A stretch of 64,000 nt of DNA from Trichopria drosophilae (lineage: Eukaryota; Arthropoda; Insecta; Hymenoptera; Diapriidae), in the NCBI GenBank assembly GCA_030407085.1, contig CM059582.1, positions 156,884,501 to 156,948,500 on the forward strand, in the 5' to 3' direction. Positions 50,801 through 61,306 of the stretch are shown here, piece after piece. Position numbers and translations under genes: made by a program. Under the pieces are notes generated by a model. That model was not told where the DNA came from, did not search any database, and worked only from the letters and a program-made list of their open reading frames with translations. Within the stretch, counting starts at the first letter, position 1; each line of letters begins with the position of its first letter.

Positions 50801-50905
50801 AATCGAATATTTTTAAAGAAATCCCTCTATACCTGGCCAAAATCAATTCCGGGGTCAACATCGGAATGAGACAAACTGCTCTCACATCATATCTTTGAAA
50901 GTTTG
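47839..50905. other. Mostly AT-rich DNA
   Basis: A GC-richer zone at 48290-48800 includes the exon-like fragment noted separately. Nothing else was supported. Confidence 0.5.
48514..48580 (+). CDS. Exon-like fragment, unassigned
   Basis: After a T-rich tract and acceptor AAATATCTAG, an open frame reads NTALDQHPAWYRDTCKGEYF and stops after one more residue. The segment is GC-rich and protein-like against AT-rich flanks and would suit a last exon. It is only about 21 codons and no neighbouring exon was found. A different frame is open for 106 codons over 48489-48809, but its make-up is not persuasive. Confidence 0.2.
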
Positions 50906-50911
50906 CAAAAG

Positions 50912-52891
50912 GGGCATTCCAAGTGAGATCGCCAACGTTTCGGAGTCAAGTTTCAGATCTTATTCAAAATTGAACTACGTTTAGAATGCGTAAAGATAAG
51001 CCTATCCTATGAATTTCAGCTCAAAATATTAATTTGTTCAAAAGTTATTGATAAAAGTGTAAACGACAAAAATGAAATTTTTTAATTTAAACCATTTTTT
51101 AAACGGCCATATCTCGAAAACTATTATTCAGAGAAAAAAAATGTCAAATTCGAAAATGTGCAGAAATGCCTAAATTTTTTACTGGTGTAAATGATATAAA
51201 CAAAATATTATTGTTTATAACAAATTTTCAAGATTATTTTGTTGTAACTCAATTTTCGCTCGACATGCCATTTTTTTTTCTCGTGACATGAACAAAAGTT
51301 GTTCGCAAAAGTATTTTCTTTAATTTGGCAAAATTTCAGTTTGTCATCTTTGAAACTGGCTTTGTAATGTTAAGAAAACCGAGCGCATGAGTGTCCGCAC
51401 GCGCCGGCCGGGCCGCTAACAGGTACGGACGACCCGGCCGTATCAGCGCTATTCCCCCTTTCCAGGTATACATTACATTCCTATCTGTGTTTTTATCTCT
51501 ATGAAAATATATTTTTTTACAAAATGCTTTTCTGTACATTGAAATTTTGAACATTCTGAAAGTATGCAATTTAATTACATCGACTTTCCTTCACGCTTTG
51601 CCCATGCTTAGGACTGGCAGATTTGCGTTCTGGCGCGTTTAAAAGCTGACCGTAATAGTCATTGTCATTTTTAAAACTAAAACTTACATTTAACGCTTTT
51701 AAATGTGTCAATCATTTACATTATCTTTCTAATTTCATAATTAGTCGAATTCGAAAATAATTTTACACAAATATCTGTCGGAGGATCGATACCATTTATG
51801 GGTATAAACGAATGAAAACTTTTTGTTTCCTTAATCTGTTTAGCTTTTGAAAATCTGTTTTTTAAATCTTCTTATACTTTTTCGTGTTCAGTATGAGTGC
51901 GATACTGAAATTGTATACTTTTTATGTTCTGTGTTGCCCAGATGTACAATTCTTTTGGGCTATTTATCCCGTCGTTCACTTTCTGCAAACTTGCGCGTCA
52001 TGCCAATCTCTTTACAGTACCACCAACACCGTCGCATGCGCTTTTACCATGTGAAGTTGCAAAAATATGCCACTCAGCTTCTATTTTGAAATCTGCATAA
52101 TGATGACCAAATATTAAGAAAATTATATACGTATCTGATGGTGCAGCATCCCAATATAAAAATAAATATAATTTCATAAATTTAGCCAGTCCTAAGCCTG
52201 GGCAAAGCGTGAAGGAAAGTCGATGTAATTAAATTGCATACTTTCAGAATGTTCAAAATTTCAATGTACAGAAAAGCATTTTGTAAAAAAATATATTTTC
52301 ATAGAGATAAAAACACAGATAGGAATGTAATGTATACCTGGAAAGGGGGAATAGCGCTGATACGGCCGGGTTGTCCGTACCTGTTAGCGGCCCGGCCGGC
52401 GCGTGCGGACACTCATGCGCTCGGTTTTCTTAACATTACAAAGCCAGTTTCAAAGATGACAAACTGAAATTTTGCCAAATTAAAGAAAATACTTTTGCGA
52501 ACAACTTTTGTTCATGTCACGAGAAAAAAAAATGGCATGTCGAGCGAAAATTGAGTTACAACAAAATAATCTTGAAAATTTGTTATAAACAATAATATTT
52601 TGTTTATATCATTTACACCAGTAAAAAATTTAGGCATTTCTGCACATTTTCGAATTTGACATTTTTTTTCTCTGAATAATAGTTTTCGAGTTATGGCCGT
52701 TTAAAAAATGGTTTAAATTTAAAAATTTCATTTTTGTCGTTTACACTTTTATCAATAACTTTTGAACAAATTAATATTTTGAGTTGAAATTTATAGGATA
52801 GGCTTATCTTTACGCATTCTAAACGTAGTTCAATTTTGAATAAGATCTGAAACTTGACTCCGAAACGTTGGCGATCTCACATGGAATGCCC
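50912..52891. mobile_element. 1,980-bp palindromic transposon with equal 707-bp arms and 6-bp target duplication
   Basis: The arms 50912-51618 and 52185-52891 are near-identical reverse complements of equal length, separated by a 566-bp spacer. Termini are GGGCATTCC and GGAATGCCC. Both are abutted by CAAAAG (50906-50911, 52892-52897), read as the target-site duplication. Each arm carries the same 77-codon frame, one residue different (Arg versus Cys), which is best explained by the duplication rather than by a gene. Near-identity of arms implies recent insertion or ongoing arm-to-arm gene conversion. The spacer (51619-52184) has an 80-codon frame with no recognised domain. Confidence 0.85.
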
Positions 52892-52897
52892 CAAAAG

Positions 52898-53518
52898 TCT
52901 TACTTAAAAATAGCAATAGTTGTGGCAAATGCAATAATATATTTGCTAGAAACTTATAACTTCCATCACATTTATGTATTTAAATAAAATATTAACTCAA
53001 AAGAGAATTGATGAAAACATATATTCAAATAAAGTATTTACAGGTGATTTTACATCAATTTAAGCCCAGGATCTGTGCCTTTTCAAGATTTCGCGAGAGA
53101 GAAAGAGAAGATTAATAATAACTAATAAAACCTGAAGCTTGACGATTATTGTCAGATGGTACTCCATCTAGTCGACTTCTAATTAGATACGCTGGATACT
53201 CAGTTTTCAGATACTTTTGTTCCTGGAACTTGGTATCTTTAAAATTAAGTCATCGATGGAACTTTCAGAAAAAGAAAGTCCTCCTTGAAAAAGGCGACGA
53301 TACGAGCATGGTTGGCCGAATCCATAATTGTTGCCGTATGTGACTTCGAGGATCTTCGATAAATTTACTAAAATTTGCACAAGAACTTGAGCGTCTTCGT
53401 TGGATGTTCAGCATCGACAGACTGTTCTATCTGACTATACTTCGTGTTCCTAAAATCGGAAAATTGACAACGTCGTGTCGATGATACTCTTATTGTTCGG
53501 GATATAATCACAAAAAAG
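52898..53518. other. No gene seen
   Basis: Sequence between the 2-kb palindrome and the ribozyme-bearing block. The 64-codon frame at 53149-53343 is unassigned. Confidence 0.5.
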
Positions 53519-53540
53519 GGTTGCTGGGGTCGGTTAGGAG

Positions 53541-53555
53541 CCCCCCCCCCCCCCC
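53541..53555 (+). repeat. C15 homopolymer
   Basis: Fifteen consecutive C at the left side of the ribozyme-bearing block, striking in a genome this AT-rich. It may mark the edge of the inserted unit. Confidence 0.9.
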
Positions 53556-53618
53556 GTTTCTAATTGTGTTTGGTTGGATTTCCCGAGGTCTTGGCCCAAA
53601 GGGAGACTACCTGGAACA

Positions 53619-53683
53619 TATAAATAAGCCCGGAGAGGGGATTACTAATCAGTTTATCGAAAAGATCCTAAGCGATCAGATCT
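53619..53683 (+). promoter_or_regulatory. Arthropod-type RNA polymerase II core promoter: TATA, Inr, DPE
   Basis: TATAAATAA starts at 53619. An arthropod initiator TCAGT lies at 53649-53653 with A53651 as +1, placing the TATA start at -32. AGATC begins exactly at +28 (53678-53682), matching the DPE consensus RGWYV. The correct spacing of three elements makes chance unlikely. The transcript would run into the hammerhead about 240 nt downstream. Confidence 0.6.
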
Positions 53684-53886
53684 CGAGCGTGTGACAGTGC
53701 TTGGGCTAAGACAAGCGGGAAGTGCGGACGGCTGACTGTGGACCCCGGGACGCTGTTCGGACTTGTCTGTGAGTAAGTAATAATTTATGTACATGGATTT
53801 CGGGAACAATTAGTCGGTTGGTTATTGTTAATTAATATATGCATTTAATTCATATGTCGGTTATATATTTACATATATTTGCATGC

Positions 53887-53957
53887 GATGTCTGGGGCAG
53901 GGCCCGCTTCTCGTAGCCCCACTGACGAGTCCGTGAGCGGGCCCGGGACGAAACATC
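53887..53957 (+). ncRNA. Hammerhead ribozyme, type III topology, with predicted loop I-loop II pseudoknot
   Basis: All conserved parts of a self-cleaving hammerhead are present in order. Helix III 5' strand GATGT (53887-53891) ends in the cleavage triplet GUC, with cleavage expected after C53892. Helix I is TGGGGC (53893-53898) pairing with GCCCCA (53916-53921). The core CTGACGA is at 53922-53928 (CUGANGA consensus). Helix II is GTCC (53929-53932) pairing with GGAC (53946-53949). Core GAAA is at 53950-53953, and the helix III 3' strand is ACATC (53953-53957). Every base in the three helices is Watson-Crick. Loop I contains GGGCCCGC (53900-53907), the exact reverse complement of GCGGGCCC in loop II (53937-53944). 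That allows an 8-bp tertiary pairing of the kind known to raise activity. Because helix III is the open end, this is type III. It lies in a GC-rich island downstream of a core promoter and is presumably part of a retroelement or other transcribed repeat (inference). Confidence 0.9.
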
Positions 53958-54182
53958 AGCAATCTCGTAGTGATTAAGCAAGTTTATATTGTGCGTGACA
54001 TTTCTTGCCCGAGTTAATTGTTTGGTTGACGTCTGCCTTAGAAATAGGAGGACGACGGCTTTCTCATCATTCACACCCCCTTTCACCGGGGCCAGGGATG
54101 CTCTCTATTTATTTATTGCACTTGCGCCATATACAGTCCAACATAAAGCCCCTATTTCCCGAACACTTATTGTTTGGTCATA

Positions 54183-54234
54183 CCTACCTAACTCTCTTTC
54201 TCTCTCTTTCTATCCCTATTTTCTCTTTCTCTCT
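54183..54234 (+). repeat. CT-rich simple repeat
   Basis: Imperfect (CT)n/(CTTT)n tract on the plus strand at the right end of the ribozyme-bearing block. It could be a polypyrimidine/polypurine tract or just low-complexity DNA. Confidence 0.7.
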
Positions 54235-54395
54235 TAACATTAATATACGCAATACAATACATCGTTTTGTTATAAACTAGCATGATTTAATTTGTTCAAA
54301 AAATGCCATTCGTGTTCTGATAGGCACACAAACCTTGTACTTCTAGCAGATCATGGAACATCGGCAAGAAAAGAGCTACAGCTGTTCTTGACATA

Positions 54396-54647
54396 CATAC
54401 AGCGTGGACCTCGGCTTGCGGGTCATAGGCATTCCATGTTAAAGAAGTAACTAGATCTGCCGACTAATCACGCGGTATTTAGAACTTGTGGGCTTTGCTA
54501 CAATTCTTAATTCTGTTTTGTTATGCATTGTGAGAAATGAAAATCCTGTAGCAAACCCTAATTACCACGGGATTAATCGATTGATGATCTAGTTACTTCT
54601 TTAACATGGGATGCCTATGACCCGTCAGCCGAGGTCAACCCTGTATG
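54396..54647. mobile_element. Hairpin MITE, 252 bp
   Basis: The left arm starts CATACAG and runs through GGGTCATAGGCAT, GTTAAAGAAGTAACTAGATC and TTTGCTACA. The right arm repeats these in reverse complement (TGTAGCAAA, GATCTAGTTACTTC, ATGCCTATGACCC, CTGTATG). Complementarity continues almost to the centre, so the single strand would fold into one long imperfect hairpin. There is no coding potential. The flanks (TTGACATA and TGGTCATA) are only loosely alike, so the target duplication and superfamily are unresolved. Confidence 0.7.
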
Positions 54648-57600
54648 TGGTCATATTTACATATGTGGACCTTTGATAACGTTTACTGCAAACTTCTACT
54701 TGCAAAATTAGCGGAAATATGATTGATTGATGTGGGTGTTTATTTAGAGCAATAATCTTTATACAATAAATAATAGGCCAAATTAAATCATTTAGAATAA
54801 AATTAAGGAAAGGAATTCCACGAGACGAAATACTTCTCTCTTTTGTCTTCTTTCATTCTGGATTTTTGTAGAGAATATCACTGACAACATCCCTGAAAGT
54901 ATAAGAATTTGCAGATGATGGTCTATCACATCCCAAACGAACTCAAAATGACTAAAATGTAAAAGTGTAATACCCAAAGTGGTAACAATAGTCAAACAAA
55001 ATCTGTCTGATATAGGAATATAATTATCTCCACAAAAACCTGCTAATACATTATATTGGTAAAAATATAAAAACTGAGAAATAAAATCTCATAATCGAAT
55101 CACGTTATTAAACCCAGTGAAAATGCATGATATATAAACAAATATACTACAAATTGTTCTTCATTCAGTATATCCACAATTCTCTAAACCGAGTTTCTGA
55201 AGGAACAAATATTCTAAAATTTTTAAGTAACACTAAATACTGTTTGTAAGGGCAGGTACGACGAAGTGAGAGTCTTTTGAATAATGATTAAATATTTGTT
55301 CGTTTGGGTCATATTACTTTCCCCATCTCTCCTATTCAATCCTTTGGCCATTCTCTCTCTGAGGATTCCACTGAATATCTTCGTATTTAAATTAAAATGT
55401 AAAATGTGTAGTGATTGGTGTTTAATTTCACCCTAGGGCCGTTCACGGACTCATCCATGAGGCTGAATGGTCCCTTACCCAGGCACGACTCACTAACAAT
55501 AAGTCGAATTTATACAAAAATATTCAGTAAAAAAAATTACTCACATAATGTCGTACGAAGGCAGCAATTAGAGAACCAGTACCAATATTGTCTCTCCTTA
55601 GAGGAGCCTCGCCAGATTCGCAAATCGCGGAAGTGCGCTCCGCACTGGACAATTATTCGCAAAAAAACTGATTTTTGTTCCTTTACTTCAAGAACGGGTG
55701 CCAACTTTTCCCAGAACATCGGATAATGAAAAACAATAACAAAAATACAGTATAAATAATACGTATAGGAATCGTATATAAATCACTATTTTGTATTTCA
55801 TATGCATTCCTCTCAAATCTGCATATAAATTCTACCCTTCCAAACACTTTTCGGATAACTTTGGATTGGAAAAATCCTTTTTTCAGCAATGAAAACAACA
55901 TCGAACTATTGTTTAAGTACGCCCCAAATAAGATATTTTTTATCACCCGGTGTATTACATTTGTAAAATGTCCTCTTAACTATATTGTTTATGTTCGTAC
56001 TTGATTGACGAGAACGAAACATCTATATGTCACCTGATGAAAGTCTATTAAAATGTCTGTGCGATACGATTAAATACGATTTATTTTTAAAAAGACCACT
56101 CTTGAATCAGTGCATTAATAAAATCATAAATTAGCCCCATTTTCTTCAACTATACTGCAACTGATTCTATGTCAAACTTGGAATTATACTGATAATCCGA
56201 AATGCAATTGAAATTATTTATTACAAGATCTTGTTACAATATTTGTCAGTGCGAACTACTTATTGACAAAAAAATTGAAAGTAATTTAAAAAATTAAAGA
56301 AATCCATATAACAGATTCACGTCATAGAGTAACAAGACAATGTTTCTTATGATGAAAAAACATAACATTTTTCCAACGCTTAAGTAATTCAATGTATTAT
56401 TGCGTGCGAAGTAACACGCCGAGTTGTAAATGGGCTAAGTGGCTTGATATACGTATACGACATTATTCGAACCGCATGCCGTGATGCTGAACATTGATAT
56501 TAGGCTTACTCGTATGTGTTGACGATATGGCAGCTGCGACGTTGGATATTGATGCTCAGAAATGCTTCTTGAAAGGTATGATTTCAAGCAGATATATAGA
56601 TATCCCGTTGCCATTCCCATCCTATCCAAATTTTCACAAAATTTCCATATTCTGCAGGCTTAGATATACCTTATAACGTGCATGTATATTGATGCTCAAA
56701 TGAAATTTCACAGCAATTTACACAATTTATAACACTTTGATGTCGGCTCTTCCTTAGGTTGGTCATTTTCAAGTAAAATTTGTTAGATAATCAAATATAT
56801 ACTCATTTTTTCGCCTTTAGAAATGATAATTTCTAAAAAGACCTGCAAGAGAACGTAATCATGAAACTACAGTCGAAATAAGTTATAGATATGGAGTTTA
56901 TAAATTTATTCTAGAAATTGACAAAGTTACAGCTAAATATACAACTTCACAATTCGATCAGTTGACATGTAAAATAGTATATTATCTAACAAGGGAGCAA
57001 TTATCTTCTGCGAGTGCGAAGTTTGTCGCCCAAGTGCAGCGAGAGTGATAATCACACAAAATCGAGTTCTATGCCCGGAATGTTGGTACCGATATTGGGG
57101 AGGGGGGACTGGCTCTGGGTGGGTGTTGTGTGTGCCTATAGTTTCTGTCTTGTACTGTCTGTCTCTGTCCTGTACCTCTCCACCCGAGAACCGACCCGCA
57201 AATAGACAAATCGTCATTAATGCGGGGGAAAATAACCTGTCCTTTGTCCTAAAAATAAAGTTATTTTTAGTGAAGAGAATACTGAATAAAACTGTAGTGA
57301 ATACAAACAAAAAACAGTAATTTTAGTGTGTTTTTGTAATCTTATAAGATGATAATTAACGCGGACGCATATGGACAAATTTGTATCTGTTATATGATAC
57401 GCTAATATTAAAAATGGGTTAAACAATGAATTATTATACTGTACGCGAGTAAAAACGAAACAAATTTTAGGCTGTGGGCAAAACAGGAATTAAAATTTGA
57501 CGACATTTTTGCTCGCATAGAAATTGTAATTCATTTTTGCCCGCCATTTCTTCATGAATCGAATTGATAGAAAAGCAAATTAAGTTTTGCTAATTCAGTT

Positions 57601-59802
57601 TTGCTAATGAACAAAAGTGGATTAACTTTACCTGAGGGTAAAAATAGGTTAACTTTTCGTCAGGGTAAAAATGGCTAAAAAGATTAAACCGTTTTTTCTC
57701 TGACATTAAGTAATTCGTTTTTGCTTACATCATTCAAATTGTGATGTTTTCGCGCAGAAAATGTTAATTCCTTTTGGTCGTGCTGTTTTGTTTTTCATTT
57801 TTGCTATTAACGTGTAATATAAAGTGCTTTCTTTACATGTCACCATAAAAAGCGAGCCATTTACCTCAATTCGATGAATGTTATGCAAGTACAATAAATG
57901 TTAAAAGCATTATGATATTCTACATATACATTAGAGATATAATTTTTACTTACATAATGCTTTATAATCATAATTTTTTGTATTCAATGTGCTTCTTATA
58001 TCCGAATAGATATTAACCGGGATTAGTATACAATTGAACGATCTACATCGAGTTTTCGTATGATTTGTGGTCTATTCAACCACCCTATAGATGCTCTTAA
58101 GGCATTTGCAACCCGCAGGCGTTGAATAGTTACCGGCCTCGCTGTTCGTGGTTTACACCTGATTTAAAGGATTTAATTAGGATTGTATAAATATAGGTCT
58201 ACATTACTGAACTGCAATTAAATTAACGAAGCGAATTGGAGCATCTTCGGTACGGCAGATGCGATTACGACTGTATTGATTGCTTGTTTCCAAATAACAA
58301 CATGCCGGCATATGTAATGAAACATCTTAAATTAATTTTTTTCATTACAACTTTAAATTTTTGTTTGGAATACTAGTGTATTAAAATAACAAAAAAAAGT
58401 TCTATTCAAAATTTACTTTAGTTATTGAAAAATCTATTTGGTATTGAATGCGTACTTACGTTGTGAGTAAGAAACGACGTATTGCTGTAAAATATATTCC
58501 ACATGCATAATTGAGGAATTGCTGCAATAATTATATTTATAAGTGTGTACACAATTCATTTAACAAACATTTTTCGATCATTTGTTGACAACCTACAATA
58601 CACAATTTTCTCTGATTCTCATAATTTGATAGTAAAACTGGTCTTAAAAAACACATTTTGAAAAACAAATTAATAAACAAAAAAAATAAGGGACGAAAAA
58701 TCTCCAAAATATACGTAATGTAATCTATTTCTCGAAAAGCAGGGACGTTCTATAAACCGATGTACATTTTTTTAAATCATTTAAAATGACATATAGTTTA
58801 ATTGATTCTTTTCTAATTTATCATGGTTATATTATCCGAGGTTGTCATTTAAAGGACTTATTTTGAATTTCTGAAGAAAATAGTTCAAAGATATTTTACA
58901 TTATCTAAATTTTCGCGACACTGGATGAGAGCCGAGTATCATAATGTTTTAAGCCTTTTGGTTCATTTCGGTTGAATTAAATTCTACATTTCTTTTTCGA
59001 TTCAGGGGATGTAAAATGGCCATTATACGCCTCCTTTTGGGGGCGGGAAATACGGATTTTAAAACAGTCTGAAAATAGGCGACTTTTTCGAAAAAACGAT
59101 AAATACGATTTCTTATCGTTTTCTACATTACAATACATTATGATAATGATGGGAGATTATAGAAAATGATAATTGTAAATACAAATTACGGGGTATTACA
59201 CGAATTTTCCATTATAAACAAACGTTACTGATTAACAAATAACTTGCTAGTCAGCGTTGCGCGTCGTACTAATTCGTAAACATATTTAATTAGTGTACTA
59301 GAATGAATGGTCATTTTACTCCTCCTAAATCGAAAAATATTGTTTGCACTACGGACGTAAAACGACCATTTCACTCCCTTGGTGCAACAAGTACTATTAC
59401 ATCCGATCATAATATCTCGCTTGTGTTGATTGTTAAGTCTTTCCATCTTAGTCATAAACACACAGAAACACACCATGCTATTTCAACTGTCACATCATAC
59501 TAAACAACAAAGTTAACTTTGTTATAGTAAAATTTATAAATAAAATTATCTTGGAATAAGTTTCGTTCCGTGTGGACAATGATCTTGAATTCGATTACCT
59601 GCATGTAGTGTGAAATCCTTTACATTTTTGCTGCACACTAATTTTGTTATTGAGGTCAAATTGGAGGTCCTAAAGAGAGTAATCATAAAATTTTGCTGCT
59701 TTTGAATCAATTTTACTTCTGGGGTGTTCTCCATGAAGGTTTCAGTTCGTCTTTTAATTATGTACCCCGTCTAGGAGAGCAAAGGACCTATATTTGCTCC
59801 GC
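54648..59802. other. AT-rich DNA, no gene seen
   Basis: GC-richer patches at 55420-55720 and 56990-57250 carry overlapping frames on both strands, none convincing. At about 57463-57806 the words TTTTGCT/AGCAAAA and GGTAAAAAT recur and may mark another motif-rich repeat. Confidence 0.4.
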
Positions 59803-59809
59803 AGTTATT

Positions 59810-59924
59810 CTGGTGGCCAGATTTGAATTACTGAGGTGAGTTTAACGTACAATACACAATGATAGAAAACTGCATAGTGTGCTGTATGTGAAACTCATCT
59901 CAGTAGTTCAATTTTTGCCGCCAG
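59810..59924. mobile_element. Short MITE, about 115 bp
   Basis: Left CTGGTGGCCAGATTTGAATT ... GTGAGTTTAACGTACA is mirrored by TGTATGTGAAACTCA ... TTCAATTTTTGCCGCCAG on the right. Flanks AGTTATT (59803-59809) and AGTTAAT (59925-59931) look like a 7-8-bp target duplication with one change, which would fit hAT-type integration. The central part is also weakly palindromic. Confidence 0.65.
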
Positions 59925-60362
59925 AGTTAATGGCAAATAGCATTGTAGGAACAGAACGCGAAAACGGGGCGCGTAATCGAAAAATATAAAAAACTCATCC
60001 ATGTTCTGCAGTGAGTCGGATATATATCTGTACGATTTTACACACAAAAGGAAACTAGTAACTTACATGATTATCAATAGGAATGGTTTGTGAGCAGAAC
60101 CTTCAAAATACGCAGAACGACAGTTGACATAAATGCCATCCGTAAACAGGATATACTAATTATATTACCGTAAAATTTAACCGTCTCCATATCCATTTGT
60201 TTCTGGTTTCTTCACTCTACATCAACCCTACATAATATTAATAGCTGTAATGCGCAGTAGGGCATATAATGTGAATGAATTCAAAGCACTTAGAATTTCA
60301 TTAGATTACTGAAAGTCACGAAAACCGATGGACGAGTACCTTCTCTTCTCTTTTAATTATTA

Positions 60363-61304
60363 CACTCAGAAAAAAAGTAGTTGAAATGACCATTTGTAAC
60401 TAAGTATCATAGTGCGAAATGAGGACTAGGCATGGTAATAGTTAAAAAACTATTCTGAAATAGTAAAGTTTAACTATTGTTTCATGATTGAAAATGATAC
60501 TTATCATAATAGACAAATAGACTCAACTTTTTTGAAATAGTCATTTCAGAAAATGACTACCTTCACTGAGAGAAATTATCATGAAAACTATGGAAAGGAG
60601 TCGATATTAACTTTTTAAAAATATTTGTAAACTATGTACATAATAGCATATGAAAAGTTCACTTTTTCTCCCTTCGTTCTTTGTTTAAGATAAACAAAAA
60701 GAATTAAAGAGAAAAACAAAAACTGATTACTCTGCTAAGTTTGTGAATGTCGCATTCTAGCCAGTTAACAAATGTATTATGCAACGCCATTATACACAAA
60801 AGTTTCAATGTCGAGTAACTAGTCTACAGATACACGTGCGTATACGATATGCATTATGTATTATCATATCTTGGACGGTCCTTCTTATGACCAAATGAAA
60901 ATCCACTTCAATAACGGGAGCCACGGTATCGAAGAAAAAAAGCGAACGAACGCCGTGTCGCCACCTGGTGGAATCAAAACACACGTAGTGCGGCAGTCTT
61001 TATTATGGATTTATAGTAAATACAAACTCTAACTATGAATAATAGTAAATATAAAGCTTTACTACGAGACATAGTGTGAAATGAGGACTACCCTAGATTA
61101 TAGTTATTTTAACTATATTTGTCATATTTATTCAAATCATTCTACATAGTTGATTTTTAACTATGAAGAGATAGTTGGTGTAACAAAATTATAGTAAAAT
61201 CGGACATGAAAGTGGTAAACTTAACTATTTTTCATAGTAGTTTTAACAATATTTTTCCAACTATGTGATATTGTCGATTTAACTATGGATTTTTTTTCTC
61301 AGCG
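60363..61304. mobile_element. ACTAT/ATAGT-reiterated MITE pair or composite
   Basis: Outer ends CACTCAGAAAAAAAGTAGTT and (reverse complement of right) CGCTGAGAAAAAAAATCCAT are flanked by TA (60361-60362, 61305-61306). The word ACTAT/ATAGT occurs about 22 times, packed into 60400-60545 and 61010-61290. A direct repeat, CATAGTG.GAAATGAGGACTA, occurs near 60408 and 61069. This may therefore be two related MITEs, one ending near 60568 (CACTGAGAG), around 0.45 kb of unrelated sequence. A single large element is the alternative. Confidence 0.55.
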
Positions 61305-61306
61305 TA

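Larger units (their letters stand above)
53519..54240 (+). mobile_element. Ribozyme-bearing repeat-like unit (retroelement LTR/5' region candidate)
   Basis: A GC-rich block in AT-rich surroundings. It comprises a C15 tract (53541-53555), a core promoter (53619-53683), a transcribed leader with a possible splice donor (TCTGTGAGTAAGT near 53770), the hammerhead at 53887-53957, and a pyrimidine-rich CT tract (54183-54234). No reverse transcriptase, primer-binding site or target duplication could be identified, so boundaries are approximate. Hammerheads are known in plant retrozyme LTRs and in Penelope-like retroelements. This unit could be a solo LTR-like remnant of such an element or an unrelated transcribed repeat. 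Confidence 0.4.

Noticed and set aside
51336..52467. Two identical 77-codon frames on opposite strands
   Set aside because: They are the same piece of the palindrome's two arms. No domain is seen, and the duplication explains their conservation.
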